Assembly (NCBI GenBank): GCA_902826155.1
Contig: CADEDU010000110.1
Span: forward strand, 1-18,614
DNA length: 18,614 bases
Reading direction: 5' to 3'
Source: an uncultured beta proteobacterium
Lineage (GTDB): Bacteria; Pseudomonadota; Gammaproteobacteria; Burkholderiales; SG8-39
The notes beneath the pieces were generated by a model. It was not told the origin of the DNA, did not search any database, and saw only the letters and a program-made list of their open reading frames with translations. Shown here piece by piece: positions 8,625 to 16,279 of the stretch. Made by a program: the position numbers and the translations under genes. Position 1 is the stretch's first letter; each line of letters opens with the position of its first letter.

Positions 8625-10375
8625 GGTGCGGCTCCGATCAATGCGAGGTGCTCGACCAGCGGTCCCAGCGCCAGCGCCGGCACGAACGTGAGCGCGCCCA
8701 CCATGATCACGGCGCCGATCAGCAGCGCCACGAACAGCGGCGTGTGCGTGGGCAGCGTGCCGGCCGACGCGGCGACGTGGCCTTTGGCCGCGAGGCTCCC
8801 GGCCAGCGCGAGCAACGGCACCATCAGCCAGAACCGCGCGATCCACATCGCGATGCCCAAGGCGGTGTTGTAGAAGGGCGTGTTGGCCGACAGGCCGGCG
8901 AAGGCGCTGCCATTGTTGTTGCCTGCGGAGCTGAACGCGTACAGCACCTGCGAAAAGCCGTGCGCGCCCGGATTGCTGATGCCGCTGCGGCCCGACTCGA
9001 GCGTCACCGCGATGGCCGTGCCGCTAAGCACGAGCAGCGGCGGGATCAGGATCGCCAGCGCCACCATCTTCATCTCGAACGCCTCGATCTTCTTGCCGAG
9101 ATACTCGGGCGTCCGGCCGACCATGAGTCCGGCGATGAATACCGCGACGATCGCGAACACGAGCATGCCGTATAGGCCGGAACCGACTCCGCCGAACACC
9201 ACTTCGCCCGTCTGCATCAATGCCATCGCGACCAGACCACCGAGAGGATTGAGCGAGTCGTGCATCGCATTGACCGAGCCGTTGCTCGCGGCCGTGGTGG
9301 CGACGGCCCACAGCGCGGACGCGGCGACGCCGAAGCGCGTCTCCTTGCCTTCCAGGTTGCCTGGCGCGACATCGACGCCTAGTGCGGCGAGCTGCGCGTG
9401 ACCGTGTTCTTCCACGCTGATCGCGGCCGCGGCGCACACCAGAAAGATCGCGCTCATCGCCGCATAGATGGCCCAGCCCTGACGCGGGTCGCGCACCATC
9501 CGACCGAACGCGAAGCACAGGGCAGCGGGAATCAACAGGATCGCCAGCGACTGCAGCAGATTCGATAAGGGCGTCGGGTTCTCGTATGGATGCGCCGAAT
9601 TCGCATTGAAGAACCCGCCGCCATTGGTGCCGAGCTGCTTGATGGCGACCTGGGATGCGGCCGGCCCTTGCGCCAGGCGTTGCACCGTGGGATCCGCGAT
9701 GTCTTTGTCAGGAGTAGCCGTGGCGGTTGCAGCGGTGGCATCAAGCAAAGGCACTGCAATGGCCGGCTGCAGATTCTGAATGACGCCCTGCGAGACCAGC
9801 GCCAGCGCCAGAACGAACGAGAGCGGCAGCAGCACGTAGAGCGTCACGCGCGTCAGATCGACCCAGAAATTGCCCAGGCCAACGGCGTGTCGTTGCGTCA
9901 GGCCACGGATCAGCGCCGCCAGCACGGCGATGCCCGCCGCAGCCGAGACGAAGTTCTGTACGGTCAGACCGAGCATCTGCGTGAGATAGCTCATCGTCGA
10001 CTCGCCCGCGTAGCCCTGCCAGTTGGTGTTGGTCACGAAGCTGACGGCGGTGTTGAACGCCGAATCGGCCGATACCGCAACCAGTCCCTGCGGATTGAGC
10101 GGCAGCAGGCCTTGCACGCGCTGTAGCGCGTAGAGCGCGATGAAGCCCAGGGCGCTGAATGCCAGCACGGCAGCGGCGTATTGCTGCCAGTTCATCTCCT
10201 GCTTGCATTGCGGGCCGATCAGACCAAGCACGCCACGTTCGATCGGTGCGAGCCACCGCAACGCGTGCGTGGTCTCGCCTTGGAGCACCGTTGCGAGATA
10301 TCGCCCCAGCGGCGCAGCGAGCAGCGTAAGCACCGCGAAGTAGAGCGCGAGCTGAAGCAGGGCGAACGCGCTCAT
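8621..10375 (-). CDS. kdpA: KdpA, potassium-binding and channel-like subunit
   Basis: 584 residues with about ten membrane helices. It carries the four pore-loop repeats of the SKT superfamily: [12 protein letters not shown] (114-125), [20 protein letters not shown] (248-267), then [15 protein letters not shown], and [17 protein letters not shown]. The TNGGG filter is intact. KdpA selects and binds potassium at the outer face. Start ATG 10375 shares its A with the kdpF stop codon (TGATG). Compared with the E. coli sequence as I recall it, the loop before the second pore repeat is longer and contains a short alanine/threonine run ([12 protein letters not shown], 212-223). Confidence 0.97.
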   Translation of the reverse strand: MSAFALLQLALYFAVLTLLAAPLGRYLATVLQGETTHALRWLAPIERGVLGLIGPQCKQEMNWQQYAAAVLAFSALGFIALYALQRVQGLLPLNPQGLVAVSADSAFNTAVSFVTNTNWQGYAGESTMSYLTQMLGLTVQNFVSAAAGIAVLAALIRGLTQRHAVGLGNFWVDLTRVTLYVLLPLSFVLALALVSQGVIQNLQPAIAVPLLDATAATATATPDKDIADPTVQRLAQGPAASQVAIKQLGTNGGGFFNANSAHPYENPTPLSNLLQSLAILLIPAALCFAFGRMVRDPRQGWAIYAAMSAIFLVCAAAAISVEEHGHAQLAALGVDVAPGNLEGKETRFGVAASALWAVATTAASNGSVNAMHDSLNPLGGLVAMALMQTGEVVFGGVGSGLYGMLVFAIVAVFIAGLMVGRTPEYLGKKIEAFEMKMVALAILIPPLLVLSGTAIAVTLESGRSGISNPGAHGFSQVLYAFSSAGNNNGSAFAGLSANTPFYNTALGIAMWIARFWLMVPLLALAGSLAAKGHVAASAGTLPTHTPLFVALLIGAVIMVGALTFVPALALGPLVEHLALIGAAP

Positions 10376-10464
10376 CAGAATCGCTCCGCGGCGAGCAGCG
10401 CGACGAGCAGATACACGCCCACGCCGATGGCAAGAATCAGGCTGAGCCAGAGCAGCGTGCTCAT
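10375..10464 (-). CDS. kdpF: KdpF, small membrane subunit of the potassium pump
   Basis: 29 residues forming a single membrane helix (TLLWLSLILAIGVGVYLLVA) with a short polar end (LLAAERF). This size and position directly ahead of kdpA are typical of KdpF, which stabilises the KdpABC complex in the membrane. A longer in-frame reading exists, but the stretch before this ATG is arginine-rich and lacks KdpF character. The start overlaps the stop of the preceding micro-ORF (ATGA) and the stop overlaps the kdpA start by one base. Confidence 0.93.
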   Translation of the reverse strand: MSTLLWLSLILAIGVGVYLLVALLAAERF

Positions 10465-10565
10465 CGGCGCCCGCGAACTGGTGCTTGCAGGCGCACACAC
10501 AGCCAGATGAGCGCACCGGTGGTGGCGATCAGTACGCCGGCCAGCGCGAGAAGCAATGCATCCAT
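10461..10565 (-). CDS. 34-residue single-helix membrane micro-protein at the head of the kdp operon
   Basis: A short open frame reads MDALLLALAGVLIATTGALI, then WLCVRLQAPVRGRR: one hydrophobic helix (about residues 3-25) with a strongly basic C-terminal tail, so the tail should face the cytoplasm. Support for translation is good: a GGAG ribosome site stands five bases before the ATG, and its stop codon overlaps the kdpF start as ATGA, the same coupling used elsewhere in the operon. It is therefore the first cistron after the predicted KdpE operator. Function is unknown; an extra small Kdp accessory subunit is the natural inference. A leader peptide whose translation only feeds ribosomes to kdpF is the alternative. 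Confidence 0.72.
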   Translation of the reverse strand: MDALLLALAGVLIATTGALIWLCVRLQAPVRGRR

Positions 10566-10570
10566 GAATG

Positions 10571-10574
10571 CTCC
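10571..10574 (-). promoter_or_regulatory. ribosome binding site of the kdp micro-ORF
   Basis: GGAG on the minus strand with a 5-base spacer to the ATG at 10565. It is the best ribosome site at the front of the operon. The kdpF and kdpA starts depend on overlaps, so this site probably loads ribosomes for all three. Confidence 0.6.
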
Positions 10575-10601
10575 GCAATCGAACCCGATGGCGGCACGTT
10601 A

Positions 10602-10632
10602 CGGCGGGGCGCGTAAAGAGCGCGTTAAGAAT
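10602..10632 (-). promoter_or_regulatory. predicted KdpE operator (tandem 11-bp repeat)
   Basis: Read on the minus strand there are two half-sites, TTAACGCGC and TTTACGCGC, spaced exactly 11 bases apart, followed by CCCGCCG. The E. coli KdpE site, as I recall it, is also two head-to-tail TTTA-type half-sites about one helical turn apart followed by a C-rich stretch. Tandem half-sites suit an OmpR-family dimer. The site lies 37 bases before the first ATG of the operon. A clear -10 box could not be picked out. Basis: pattern seen here plus memory of the E. coli site. Confidence 0.6.
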
Positions 10633-10660
10633 CGCGCCACGGGGCCGGGCTATCGTGGCG

Positions 10661-10684
10661 AGCGCAAGCGTGCGCTAGTAGCGC
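10661..10684. repeat. two overlapping, mutually exclusive hairpins between the DUF1445 gene and kdp
   Basis: AGCGCA/TGCGCT with a 4-base loop (10661-10676) overlaps GCGCTA-G-TAGCGC (10672-10684). They lie downstream of the DUF1445 stop codon and upstream of the KdpE-type repeat. They may mark the end of the upstream transcript, but no T-run follows. Confidence 0.3.
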
Positions 10685-10744
10685 GATGCTTTCCCGCGGC
10701 GTTCGTGTTCAGCGGGAGCGGCGCTGCGCTTCCGCGCGGTGGCT

Positions 10745-11545
10745 TCAGAACGCCGCGAGCTGATGGTTCAACCGGTCGGTGACGAGCATGCACCCCGGCG
10801 CATGCGTGATGGCCAGCGGAACTCGGGCGTTCTCGATCGCGGCTTGCGGCGTGACCCCGCAGGCCCAGTACACCGGGATCTCGTCGGCGCGCACCTCCAC
10901 GGCGTCGCCATAGTCGGGTCGCTGCAGATTGCGGATGCCGATCAGCGCCGGATCACCCAGGTGCACCGGCGCGCCGTGCACCGCTGGATAGCGCGAGGTG
11001 ATCTGCACCGCCCGGATCGCATCGGCCGCCTTCAGCGGGCGCATGGTCACCACCAGCGGTCCGCTGAACGGTCCGGCGTTGATGGTCGGGATCGCGGTAC
11101 GGAACATCGGCACGTTGCAACCGGACTCGACGTGGCGCAGCGGGATGCCTTCGTCCATCAGCGCCTGCTCGAAGCTGAACGAACAGCCGAGCACGAAGCT
11201 CACGAGATCGTCGCGCCACAGCTCGGTCACGTCGGTGGTTTCGTCGATGAGACGGCCGTTGCGCCAGACGCGGTAGCGCGGCACGTCACGGCGGATGTCG
11301 ATATCGTCCCCCAGCGTCGGCACCGACGGGTCGCCGGGTTCGCCCACGGCCAGGATCGGGCACGGCTTGGGATTGCGCTGGCAGTAGCGCAGAAAATCCT
11401 CGGCTTGCACGCGCGGCAGGATCACCACGTTGCCCTGCACGTGACGCGGGGCGCAGCCCACGGTGTGTCCGGTATGCCGCCCGGCGCGAATCTCACTACG
11501 CAGTTGCGCCGGCGTCGTTGTGGGGGGATCGAGTGCGTGGCGCAT
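10745..11545 (-). CDS. DUF1445/YcsI family putative hydro-lyase (D-glutamate cyclase-like)
   Basis: 266 residues, the usual length of the UPF0317/YcsI family. Family hallmarks seen: [47 protein letters not shown], and near the end [12 protein letters not shown] and [12 protein letters not shown]. Bacterial members are annotated as putative hydro-lyases without firm biochemistry. A vertebrate relative is D-glutamate cyclase, which interconverts D-glutamate and 5-oxo-D-proline. The start is ATG 11545 (MRHALDPP); no strong ribosome site precedes it, and an in-frame GTG seven codons upstream is an alternative. The gene follows a LysR regulator in the same direction, with a LysR-type palindrome in the 101-base gap, so it is probably that regulator's target. 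The family is sure; the reaction is not. Confidence 0.9.
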   Translation of the reverse strand: MRHALDPPTTTPAQLRSEIRAGRHTGHTVGCAPRHVQGNVVILPRVQAEDFLRYCQRNPKPCPILAVGEPGDPSVPTLGDDIDIRRDVPRYRVWRNGRLIDETTDVTELWRDDLVSFVLGCSFSFEQALMDEGIPLRHVESGCNVPMFRTAIPTINAGPFSGPLVVTMRPLKAADAIRAVQITSRYPAVHGAPVHLGDPALIGIRNLQRPDYGDAVEVRADEIPVYWACGVTPQAAIENARVPLAITHAPGCMLVTDRLNHQLAAF

Positions 11546-11603
11546 GCGGCGGATTCTGAAAGCCACTCGCCCGCATGCACAAACAGAATCTTTTTCTATG
11601 TGC

Positions 11604-11622
11604 TCATCGATATTGTCGATGA
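11604..11622. promoter_or_regulatory. predicted LysR-type operator, perfect inverted repeat with T-N11-A core
   Basis: TCATCGA-TATTG-TCGATGA is a perfect 7-bp inverted repeat with a 5-base centre. Its inner part ATCGA-N5-TCGAT has the T-N11-A arrangement (T 11607, A 11619) typical of LysR-family binding sites. It lies 59 bases upstream of the DUF1445 ATG, in the most AT-rich gap of the window, and 24 bases past the lysR stop codon. It fits activation of the DUF1445 gene by the adjacent LysR protein. A terminator is less likely, because no T-run follows on either strand. Confidence 0.6.
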
Positions 11623-11646
11623 ACCTGGATCGCCGGACAGGCTCGA

Positions 11647-12555
11647 TCAGACCGGCGTCTTGCGTCGCGGTGCACGACGCTCGCTGCCTGCATACGCCAG
11701 TACGGCGTCGATCACACCTGCCGTGACACCGCTGCCCGGATCGTGCCGCCAGCTCAGGTGCACGGGCAAAGGTGCTGGCGGCATCGCGCACGCCAATGTC
11801 TTGAGCGGCAGGCGCTCGCCCAGGCGTTCGACTGCGGCGCGCGGCAGCGTTGCAATGCCCAGTCCGCCCTCGACCAGTTCGACCATCGCCGAGATCGACG
11901 AGATCGCATGCACGCGCGGCAGTTCGACGCCGGCGCGGCGAAACTGATCGAGCAACGCCACGTGGGGCTGCGAACCGCGCTGAAAGGTCAGCAGTTCATG
12001 CTGCGACAGGTCCGCGAGCGTGTACCGGCGCCGTCGATGCCGCTCGCGATGCCCGACGAACACCATCTCGATCGCCGGCAGCGCGCGGCTGCGCAATCCG
12101 TCACCCGATGCGGGAAGTGCGGCGAAGACCATGTCGAGCGCGCCGCGCCGAACCTGGTCGAGCAGGAGCGGCGTGGTCTCCACCGTCAGTTCCAGTTCGA
12201 GCCCGTGCTGCTCCTTGCGCATGTGCCGGATCCAGCCGATCAGCCACGAATGCAGCACCGACTCGATCGCCCCGAGGCGCAGCGACAACGCACGTTCCTG
12301 CGTCGAGCCGATCTCCACCTTGAGTTCGCGCTGCAAGGCGAGCAGCTTCTCGGCGTAGCCGAACAGGCGCGCGCCGGCGTTGGTGACGCGAAAGTGCTTC
12401 TCGCGTCGATCGAGCAGCGCAATGCCGAGCTCCTGCTCGAGCGCGGCGATGCGGCTCGACATCGCCGATTGAGTCAGGTGCAGCTTCTCGGCGGCGCGCG
12501 TGATGCTGCGCAGCGTGACGACCCAGTAGAACGCTTCGACGAAACGTAGGTTCAT
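11647..12555 (-). CDS. LysR-family transcriptional regulator
   Basis: 302 residues. The N-terminal winged helix-turn-helix is canonical: [20 protein letters not shown] (2-21), then [20 protein letters not shown] and [10 protein letters not shown], with the linker helix after it. The C-terminal effector-binding half (about 90-290) includes [15 protein letters not shown] and [20 protein letters not shown], as usual for sensors of small organic acids. I took ATG 12555; an in-frame TTG at 12576 would add seven residues before the normal family start. The gene lies upstream of, and in the same direction as, the DUF1445 gene, not divergent from it. The plus-strand operon beginning at 12704 is divergent and could be a second target. 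The ligand is unknown. Confidence 0.93.
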   Translation of the reverse strand: MNLRFVEAFYWVVTLRSITRAAEKLHLTQSAMSSRIAALEQELGIALLDRREKHFRVTNAGARLFGYAEKLLALQRELKVEIGSTQERALSLRLGAIESVLHSWLIGWIRHMRKEQHGLELELTVETTPLLLDQVRRGALDMVFAALPASGDGLRSRALPAIEMVFVGHRERHRRRRYTLADLSQHELLTFQRGSQPHVALLDQFRRAGVELPRVHAISSISAMVELVEGGLGIATLPRAAVERLGERLPLKTLACAMPPAPLPVHLSWRHDPGSGVTAGVIDAVLAYAGSERRAPRRKTPV

Positions 12556-12703
12556 GCGCAAGGTCTCGACGGTCAATCATCGCGATGGTAGCGCGAGCGA
12601 TCCAGCGAGGTTCCGTTACGATGCATGATCTGACGTTGACTGATCGCGTAACGCGCTGGCTGATTGGATTGTTTGCGGCGCGCGATCGAAACGGAACGCT
12701 CCA
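12556..12703. promoter_or_regulatory. divergent intergenic region between lysR and the antiporter-led operon
   Basis: 148 bases with no gene, and the only place for promoters of both the lysR gene and the five-gene plus-strand operon. A TTGACT hexamer (in ACGTTGACTGATC, near 12634) could be a -35 box for the rightward operon, but no good -10 box follows at 17 bases. No riboswitch or clear LysR palindrome of the quality of 11604-11622 was found. Confidence 0.3.
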
Positions 12704-13795
12704 ATGTCCGATCGCATTCGCTATCTCCCTCCCTGGTCGTGGCTGTTGCCGCTGCTGTGTGCGCTGGTGCTGCTCGCCACCGGGAGCAGCGGCGCCTCGC
12801 ACGCTGCGGTAGCGGTGGTTGCCGGCGCGGCGCTCGTCGGCGCGGTGATTGCGGCCGTTCACCATGCGGAGGTGGTGGCGCATCGGGTGGGGGAGCCGTT
12901 CGGTACGTTGATCCTCGCGGTGGCGGTGACGGTGATCGAGGTCGGCCTGATCGTCACGATGATGCTCGCCGGCGGACCCGATGCAGCGAGCCTGGCGCGC
13001 GACACGGTGTTCGCCGCGACGATGATCGTGAGCAACGGCATCGTCGGCCTGTGCCTGCTGATCGGCGGGTTGCGGCATCGGGTGCAGGCGTTCCAGATCG
13101 AAGGTGCCAGCTCGTTGCTGGCGGTGCTGGCGGCGCTAGCCACATTGGCGCTCGTGCTGCCCACGTTCACCACGTCGTCGCCCGGTCCGACCTACAACAA
13201 CGCCCAGCTCGCGTTCGTAGGCGTGGCTTCGCTCGCGCTGTACGGACTGATGGTGTTCGTCCAGACGGTGCGCCATCGCGACTACTTCCTGCCCGCCGGT
13301 GACACCGAAGTGGGCGAGGTGCACGCGCGCGCGCCGACCAACCGCGAAGCACTGGGGAGTCTGGCGCTCTTGGTTCTCAGTCTGGTCGCGGTGGTCGGGC
13401 TGGCCAAACAGCTCGCGCCGTTCATCGAAGCCGGTGTGACTGCGATCGGTGCGCCGCGCACGATCGTGGGCATCGCCATCGCGCTGCTGGTGCTGCTGCC
13501 CGAAACCTGGGCCGCGGTACGCGCCGCTCGTAACAACCGGCTGCAGACCAGTCTCAATCTGGCGCTCGGCTCGGGGCTGGCCAGCATCGGTCTGACGATT
13601 CCCGCAGTCGCGCTGCTCTCGGTGTGGCTGGCGCAGCCGCTCGAACTGGGCATCGATCAGAAGAATCTGGTGCTGCTCGCGCTGACGATGGTGGTGGGAA
13701 CCTTGACGCTCGGCACCGGACGCACGACGGTGCTTCAAGGCGGCGTGCACGTGGTGATCTTCGCGGCGTTCATCGTGCTCGCCTTCGTCCCGTGA
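12704..13795 (+). CDS. chaA: ChaA-like calcium (sodium, potassium)/proton antiporter
   Basis: 363 residues, close to E. coli ChaA (366). It has about 11 membrane helices and the two inverted repeats of the cation/Ca exchanger superfamily. The first contains GEPFGTLILAVAVTVIEVG (about 64-82), with ARDTVFAATMIVSNGIVGL after it; the second is NNRLQTSLNLALGSGLASIG followed by LTIPAV. The C-terminal GTGRTTVLQGGVHVVIFAAF closely matches the end of ChaA as I recall it. The acidic DED-rich loop of E. coli ChaA is missing; the middle loop is GDTEVGEVHARAPTNRE. The protein should sit in the inner membrane and export cations in exchange for protons. The ATG has only a weak GGAA upstream. It is the first gene of a five-gene same-direction run. 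The ion is not certain. Confidence 0.9.
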   Translation: MSDRIRYLPPWSWLLPLLCALVLLATGSSGASHAAVAVVAGAALVGAVIAAVHHAEVVAHRVGEPFGTLILAVAVTVIEVGLIVTMMLAGGPDAASLARDTVFAATMIVSNGIVGLCLLIGGLRHRVQAFQIEGASSLLAVLAALATLALVLPTFTTSSPGPTYNNAQLAFVGVASLALYGLMVFVQTVRHRDYFLPAGDTEVGEVHARAPTNREALGSLALLVLSLVAVVGLAKQLAPFIEAGVTAIGAPRTIVGIAIALLVLLPETWAAVRAARNNRLQTSLNLALGSGLASIGLTIPAVALLSVWLAQPLELGIDQKNLVLLALTMVVGTLTLGTGRTTVLQGGVHVVIFAAFIVLAFVP

Positions 13796-13831
13796 CGGCA
13801 TGCCGGACACGGCATTGCGCTTGAACATTTC

Positions 13832-15226
13832 GTGCCGGCGGAGCAACCTGAGCACCTGATTCCGGCCAGAGACGATCCGGTGGAACATCGCGACCTGCTG
13901 CACTACGTTGACGACCGGCCCGGTGAGGGCGTGTTTCGGGTTCATCCCGACGTGTTCACCGACCCCGAGCTGTTCGCACTCGAGCAGCGGTTCGTGTTCG
14001 AGCGCACCTGGGGGTTTCTCGGTCTGGAATCACAGTTACCCGCGCCGCACGACTATCTGGTGACGCATCTGGGCAATCAGCCGGTGCTGGTCATGCGTGA
14101 TCGGTCGGGGCAACTCGGTGCTTTCCTCAACGTGTGCCGACACAAGGGCGCGCTGCTCGCGCGAGTGGAGAGCGGCAACAAACGCTTTCACACTTGTGCC
14201 TACCACGGCTGGGCGTACGACAGCGCGGGCAAGGTGGCCGACATCAAGGACCAGAACACCGGGGCGTACACCGACGCATTTCGCCACGACGATCATGGCC
14301 TGGTGCGCCTTGCACGGTTCGCCACCTACAAGGGCTTGATGTTCGGCAGTCTGCATCCTGACGTGCCGGCGCTGGAAGACTACCTGGGCGAGTTGCGCTG
14401 GTTTCTCGACTGCGCGCTGGAGCAAAGCCCGGGCGGTATGGAGTTCGTGCCCGGCCGCATCATGTTCGAGTACGCCGGCAACTGGAAGGCGCAGATGGAC
14501 AACGGCACCGACGCCTACCATCTCACCTCCACGCACACCAGTTTCATGGACGTGCAGATGCGCCGCGCCGACAAAGTGAGCGGCAATCAGGTGGCGCGAC
14601 AGTTCGACTGGCGCAAGCGCTTCTCGCAGGAAGCGGGCACGTTCAATTTCGCCCATGGTCACTGCCTGATCTGGCTCAATCAGGCGCAGCCGGAGAATCG
14701 GCCGATCTATCCGCGCATCAACGAGATCGCGACGCGCGTCGGGGAGGACAAGGCGCAGTGGATGCTCAAGGGCCGCAATCTCACCGTGTTTCCGAACATG
14801 CAGATCGCCGACGCGACCTCGCTCAACATCCGCACGTTCCGGCCGCTCGCGGTCGATCGCACCGAGGTACGTTACTACTGCCTGGCACCGATCGGCGAGG
14901 CGGCCGAGGAGCGCGCATGGCGGCTGCGCCAGTTCGAGGACTTCTTCAACGTAAGCGGCTTCGCCACGCCCGACGATGCCGTCGTGTATGAGGATCTGCA
15001 GCGCGGCCTCGGCGCCAAACAGATCGGCTGGATGCAAGGCATGGCGCGCGGCATGGGTGGCTTGGTGCAAGGGCCGAATGCCTTGGCCGCAGGCCTGGGC
15101 GTCACGCCGGTCGCGAGTCAGCAGGGGCCGTTCGACGTGCAGAGTGAAACGTTCACGCACGCGACCTACCGCGAATGGGCGCGGTTGATGCGCGCCGGCC
15201 TCAATGGAGAGCCGGCGTATCGATAG
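13832..15226 (+). CDS. Rieske [2Fe-2S] aromatic ring-hydroxylating oxygenase, large (alpha) subunit
   Basis: 464 residues. The Rieske cluster ligands are C102 and H104 in CRHKG, then after 17 residues C122 and H125 in CAYHGW. The mononuclear iron site is NWKAQMDNGTDAYHLTSTH (217-235), with D227 as likely bridging residue, H230 and H235 as ligands, and D381 or D382 in ATPDDAVVYEDLQ as third ligand. The overall layout, with FLGLESQLPAPHDYL near 62-76 and IKDQNTGAY, resembles benzoate/anthranilate-type large subunits. It would use O2 and electrons from a reductase to hydroxylate an aromatic acid. No beta subunit, ferredoxin or reductase gene is adjacent. GTG 13832 is used; GTG 13880 is an alternative start that still keeps the domain. 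The gene begins 36 bases after the antiporter gene. The substrate is unknown. Confidence 0.92.
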   Translation: MPAEQPEHLIPARDDPVEHRDLLHYVDDRPGEGVFRVHPDVFTDPELFALEQRFVFERTWGFLGLESQLPAPHDYLVTHLGNQPVLVMRDRSGQLGAFLNVCRHKGALLARVESGNKRFHTCAYHGWAYDSAGKVADIKDQNTGAYTDAFRHDDHGLVRLARFATYKGLMFGSLHPDVPALEDYLGELRWFLDCALEQSPGGMEFVPGRIMFEYAGNWKAQMDNGTDAYHLTSTHTSFMDVQMRRADKVSGNQVARQFDWRKRFSQEAGTFNFAHGHCLIWLNQAQPENRPIYPRINEIATRVGEDKAQWMLKGRNLTVFPNMQIADATSLNIRTFRPLAVDRTEVRYYCLAPIGEAAEERAWRLRQFEDFFNVSGFATPDDAVVYEDLQRGLGAKQIGWMQGMARGMGGLVQGPNALAAGLGVTPVASQQGPFDVQSETFTHATYREWARLMRAGLNGEPAYR

Positions 15227-15277
15227 ACCCGCCGGCGGGCGCGTTACAGATCAACACGTGAAAGTGGGGATGCAGAT

Positions 15278-15282
15278 GGAGG
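15278..15282 (+). promoter_or_regulatory. ribosome binding site deciding the start of the Bug protein
   Basis: GGAGG, within a longer GGAGGGGGG run, stands five bases before GTG 15288. It is by far the best site in this gap and favours the GTG over the in-frame ATGs at 15270 and 15276. Confidence 0.55.
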
Positions 15283-15287
15283 GGGGT

Positions 15288-16253
15288 GTGCGAATCATCG
15301 TCGGAGTCGGCACCACAATCGCGCTGCTTGTCGGGGCCACGCCCGCCATCGCGCAGGCTTATCCGAGTAAGCCGATCCGCATGGTGGTGGGCTTTCCGCC
15401 CGGGGGCACGTCCGACATTCTCGCGCGCACGCTGAGTGCCCGGCTGAGCAGCGCGCTCGGCCAGCCGGTCGTGGTCGAGAACCGCGCGGGCGCGAGCGGC
15501 AACATCGCTGCCGAGCACGTCGCGAAGTCCGCGCCTGACGGGTACACGCTCATCATGGGCACGACCTCGCTCGCCATCAGTCAGAGCCTGTACTCGAAAC
15601 TCCAGTACGACCTGGTGCGCGATCTGGCACCGGTAACGCAGGCGGCCAACTACACCAATCTGCTGGTGGTGCATCCGTCGCTGCCGGTGAACACCGTGCA
15701 GGAGTTGATCGCGTTGGCGAAGGCAAAGCCGGGTGCGCTGCACTATGGCTCTGCCGGCAACGGCACGCCGCCGCACATGACCGGTGCGATGTTCCGCGCA
15801 TTCACCGGCGTCGATATCCAGCACGTGCCGTACAAGGGCGGGGCGCCGGCCATCGCCGACCTCATCGCCGGACAGATCACGGTGATGTTCGACAACGTGC
15901 CGCCGCTGTTGCCGCACGTGAAGGCGGGCAAGATGCGTGCGCTGGCGGTCACCAGTCTGAAGCGCGTGAGCGCGCTGCCCGATGTTCCCTCGCTGCACGA
16001 AGCGGGCTTGACCGGGTTCGATTCGGTCGGGTGGAACGGCGTGTTCGCGCCGCAGGGCACGCCGCGCGAGGTGATCGGGCGGGTGCAAGCGGAGATCGCG
16101 CAGATCCTGCGCATGCCCGAGGTCCGCGATGGTCTCGTCGCGCAGGGGGCCGATCCGGTCGGCAACACGCCGGAGGAATTCGGTGCGTGGGTGCGCGCCG
16201 AAGTACAGAAGTGGGCGAAGGTCGTGCGCGAGTCGGGCGCTAAGGTCGACTAG
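15288..16253 (+). CDS. Bug/TctC-family periplasmic solute-binding protein
   Basis: 321 residues from GTG 15288, typical for the family. The signal peptide runs over about the first 22 residues (RIIVGVGTTIALLVGATPAIA, ending at AIAQA). The mature start YPSKPIRMVVGFPPGG is the Bug signature, followed by QPVVVENRAGASGNIAAE, APDGYTL, HYGSAGNGTPPHM, VDIQHVPYKGG and KMRALAVTS. Such proteins bind small carboxylates such as tricarboxylates and aromatic acids in the periplasm. No TctA/TctB membrane genes are nearby, so it is an orphan binding protein, as is common in Burkholderiales. ATG 15276 is a possible alternative start. Its place between a Rieske oxygenase and catabolic enzymes suggests that it captures or senses the pathway substrate. 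Confidence 0.93.
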   Translation: MRIIVGVGTTIALLVGATPAIAQAYPSKPIRMVVGFPPGGTSDILARTLSARLSSALGQPVVVENRAGASGNIAAEHVAKSAPDGYTLIMGTTSLAISQSLYSKLQYDLVRDLAPVTQAANYTNLLVVHPSLPVNTVQELIALAKAKPGALHYGSAGNGTPPHMTGAMFRAFTGVDIQHVPYKGGAPAIADLIAGQITVMFDNVPPLLPHVKAGKMRALAVTSLKRVSALPDVPSLHEAGLTGFDSVGWNGVFAPQGTPREVIGRVQAEIAQILRMPEVRDGLVAQGADPVGNTPEEFGAWVRAEVQKWAKVVRESGAKVD

Positions 16254-16279
16254 CCACGACCACGCCGAGCGACCACATC

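Noticed and set aside
8625..8846. N-terminal extension of kdpB by 74 codons
   Set aside because: The extension reads kdpA out of frame; ATG 8624 gives the normal KdpB N-terminus and an ATGA overlap.
7047..8873. 608-codon plus-strand open frame opposite kdpB
   Set aside because: It lies fully antisense to a clear kdpB. The translation is rich in R, H, Q and D with no domain, as expected for the complement of GC-rich coding DNA.
2468..10565. The kdp block as a horizontally acquired island
   Set aside because: No flanking repeats, tRNA, integrase or transposase, and no obvious change in base composition by eye.
14036..15160. 374-codon minus-strand frame opposite the Rieske oxygenase
   Set aside because: Shadow of a gene with all iron ligands intact; no recognisable domain.
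15228..15239. CCCGCCGGCGGG palindrome just after the Rieske stop codon as a terminator
   Set aside because: Loop-free short palindrome without a T-run in very GC-rich DNA; the downstream genes look co-transcribed.
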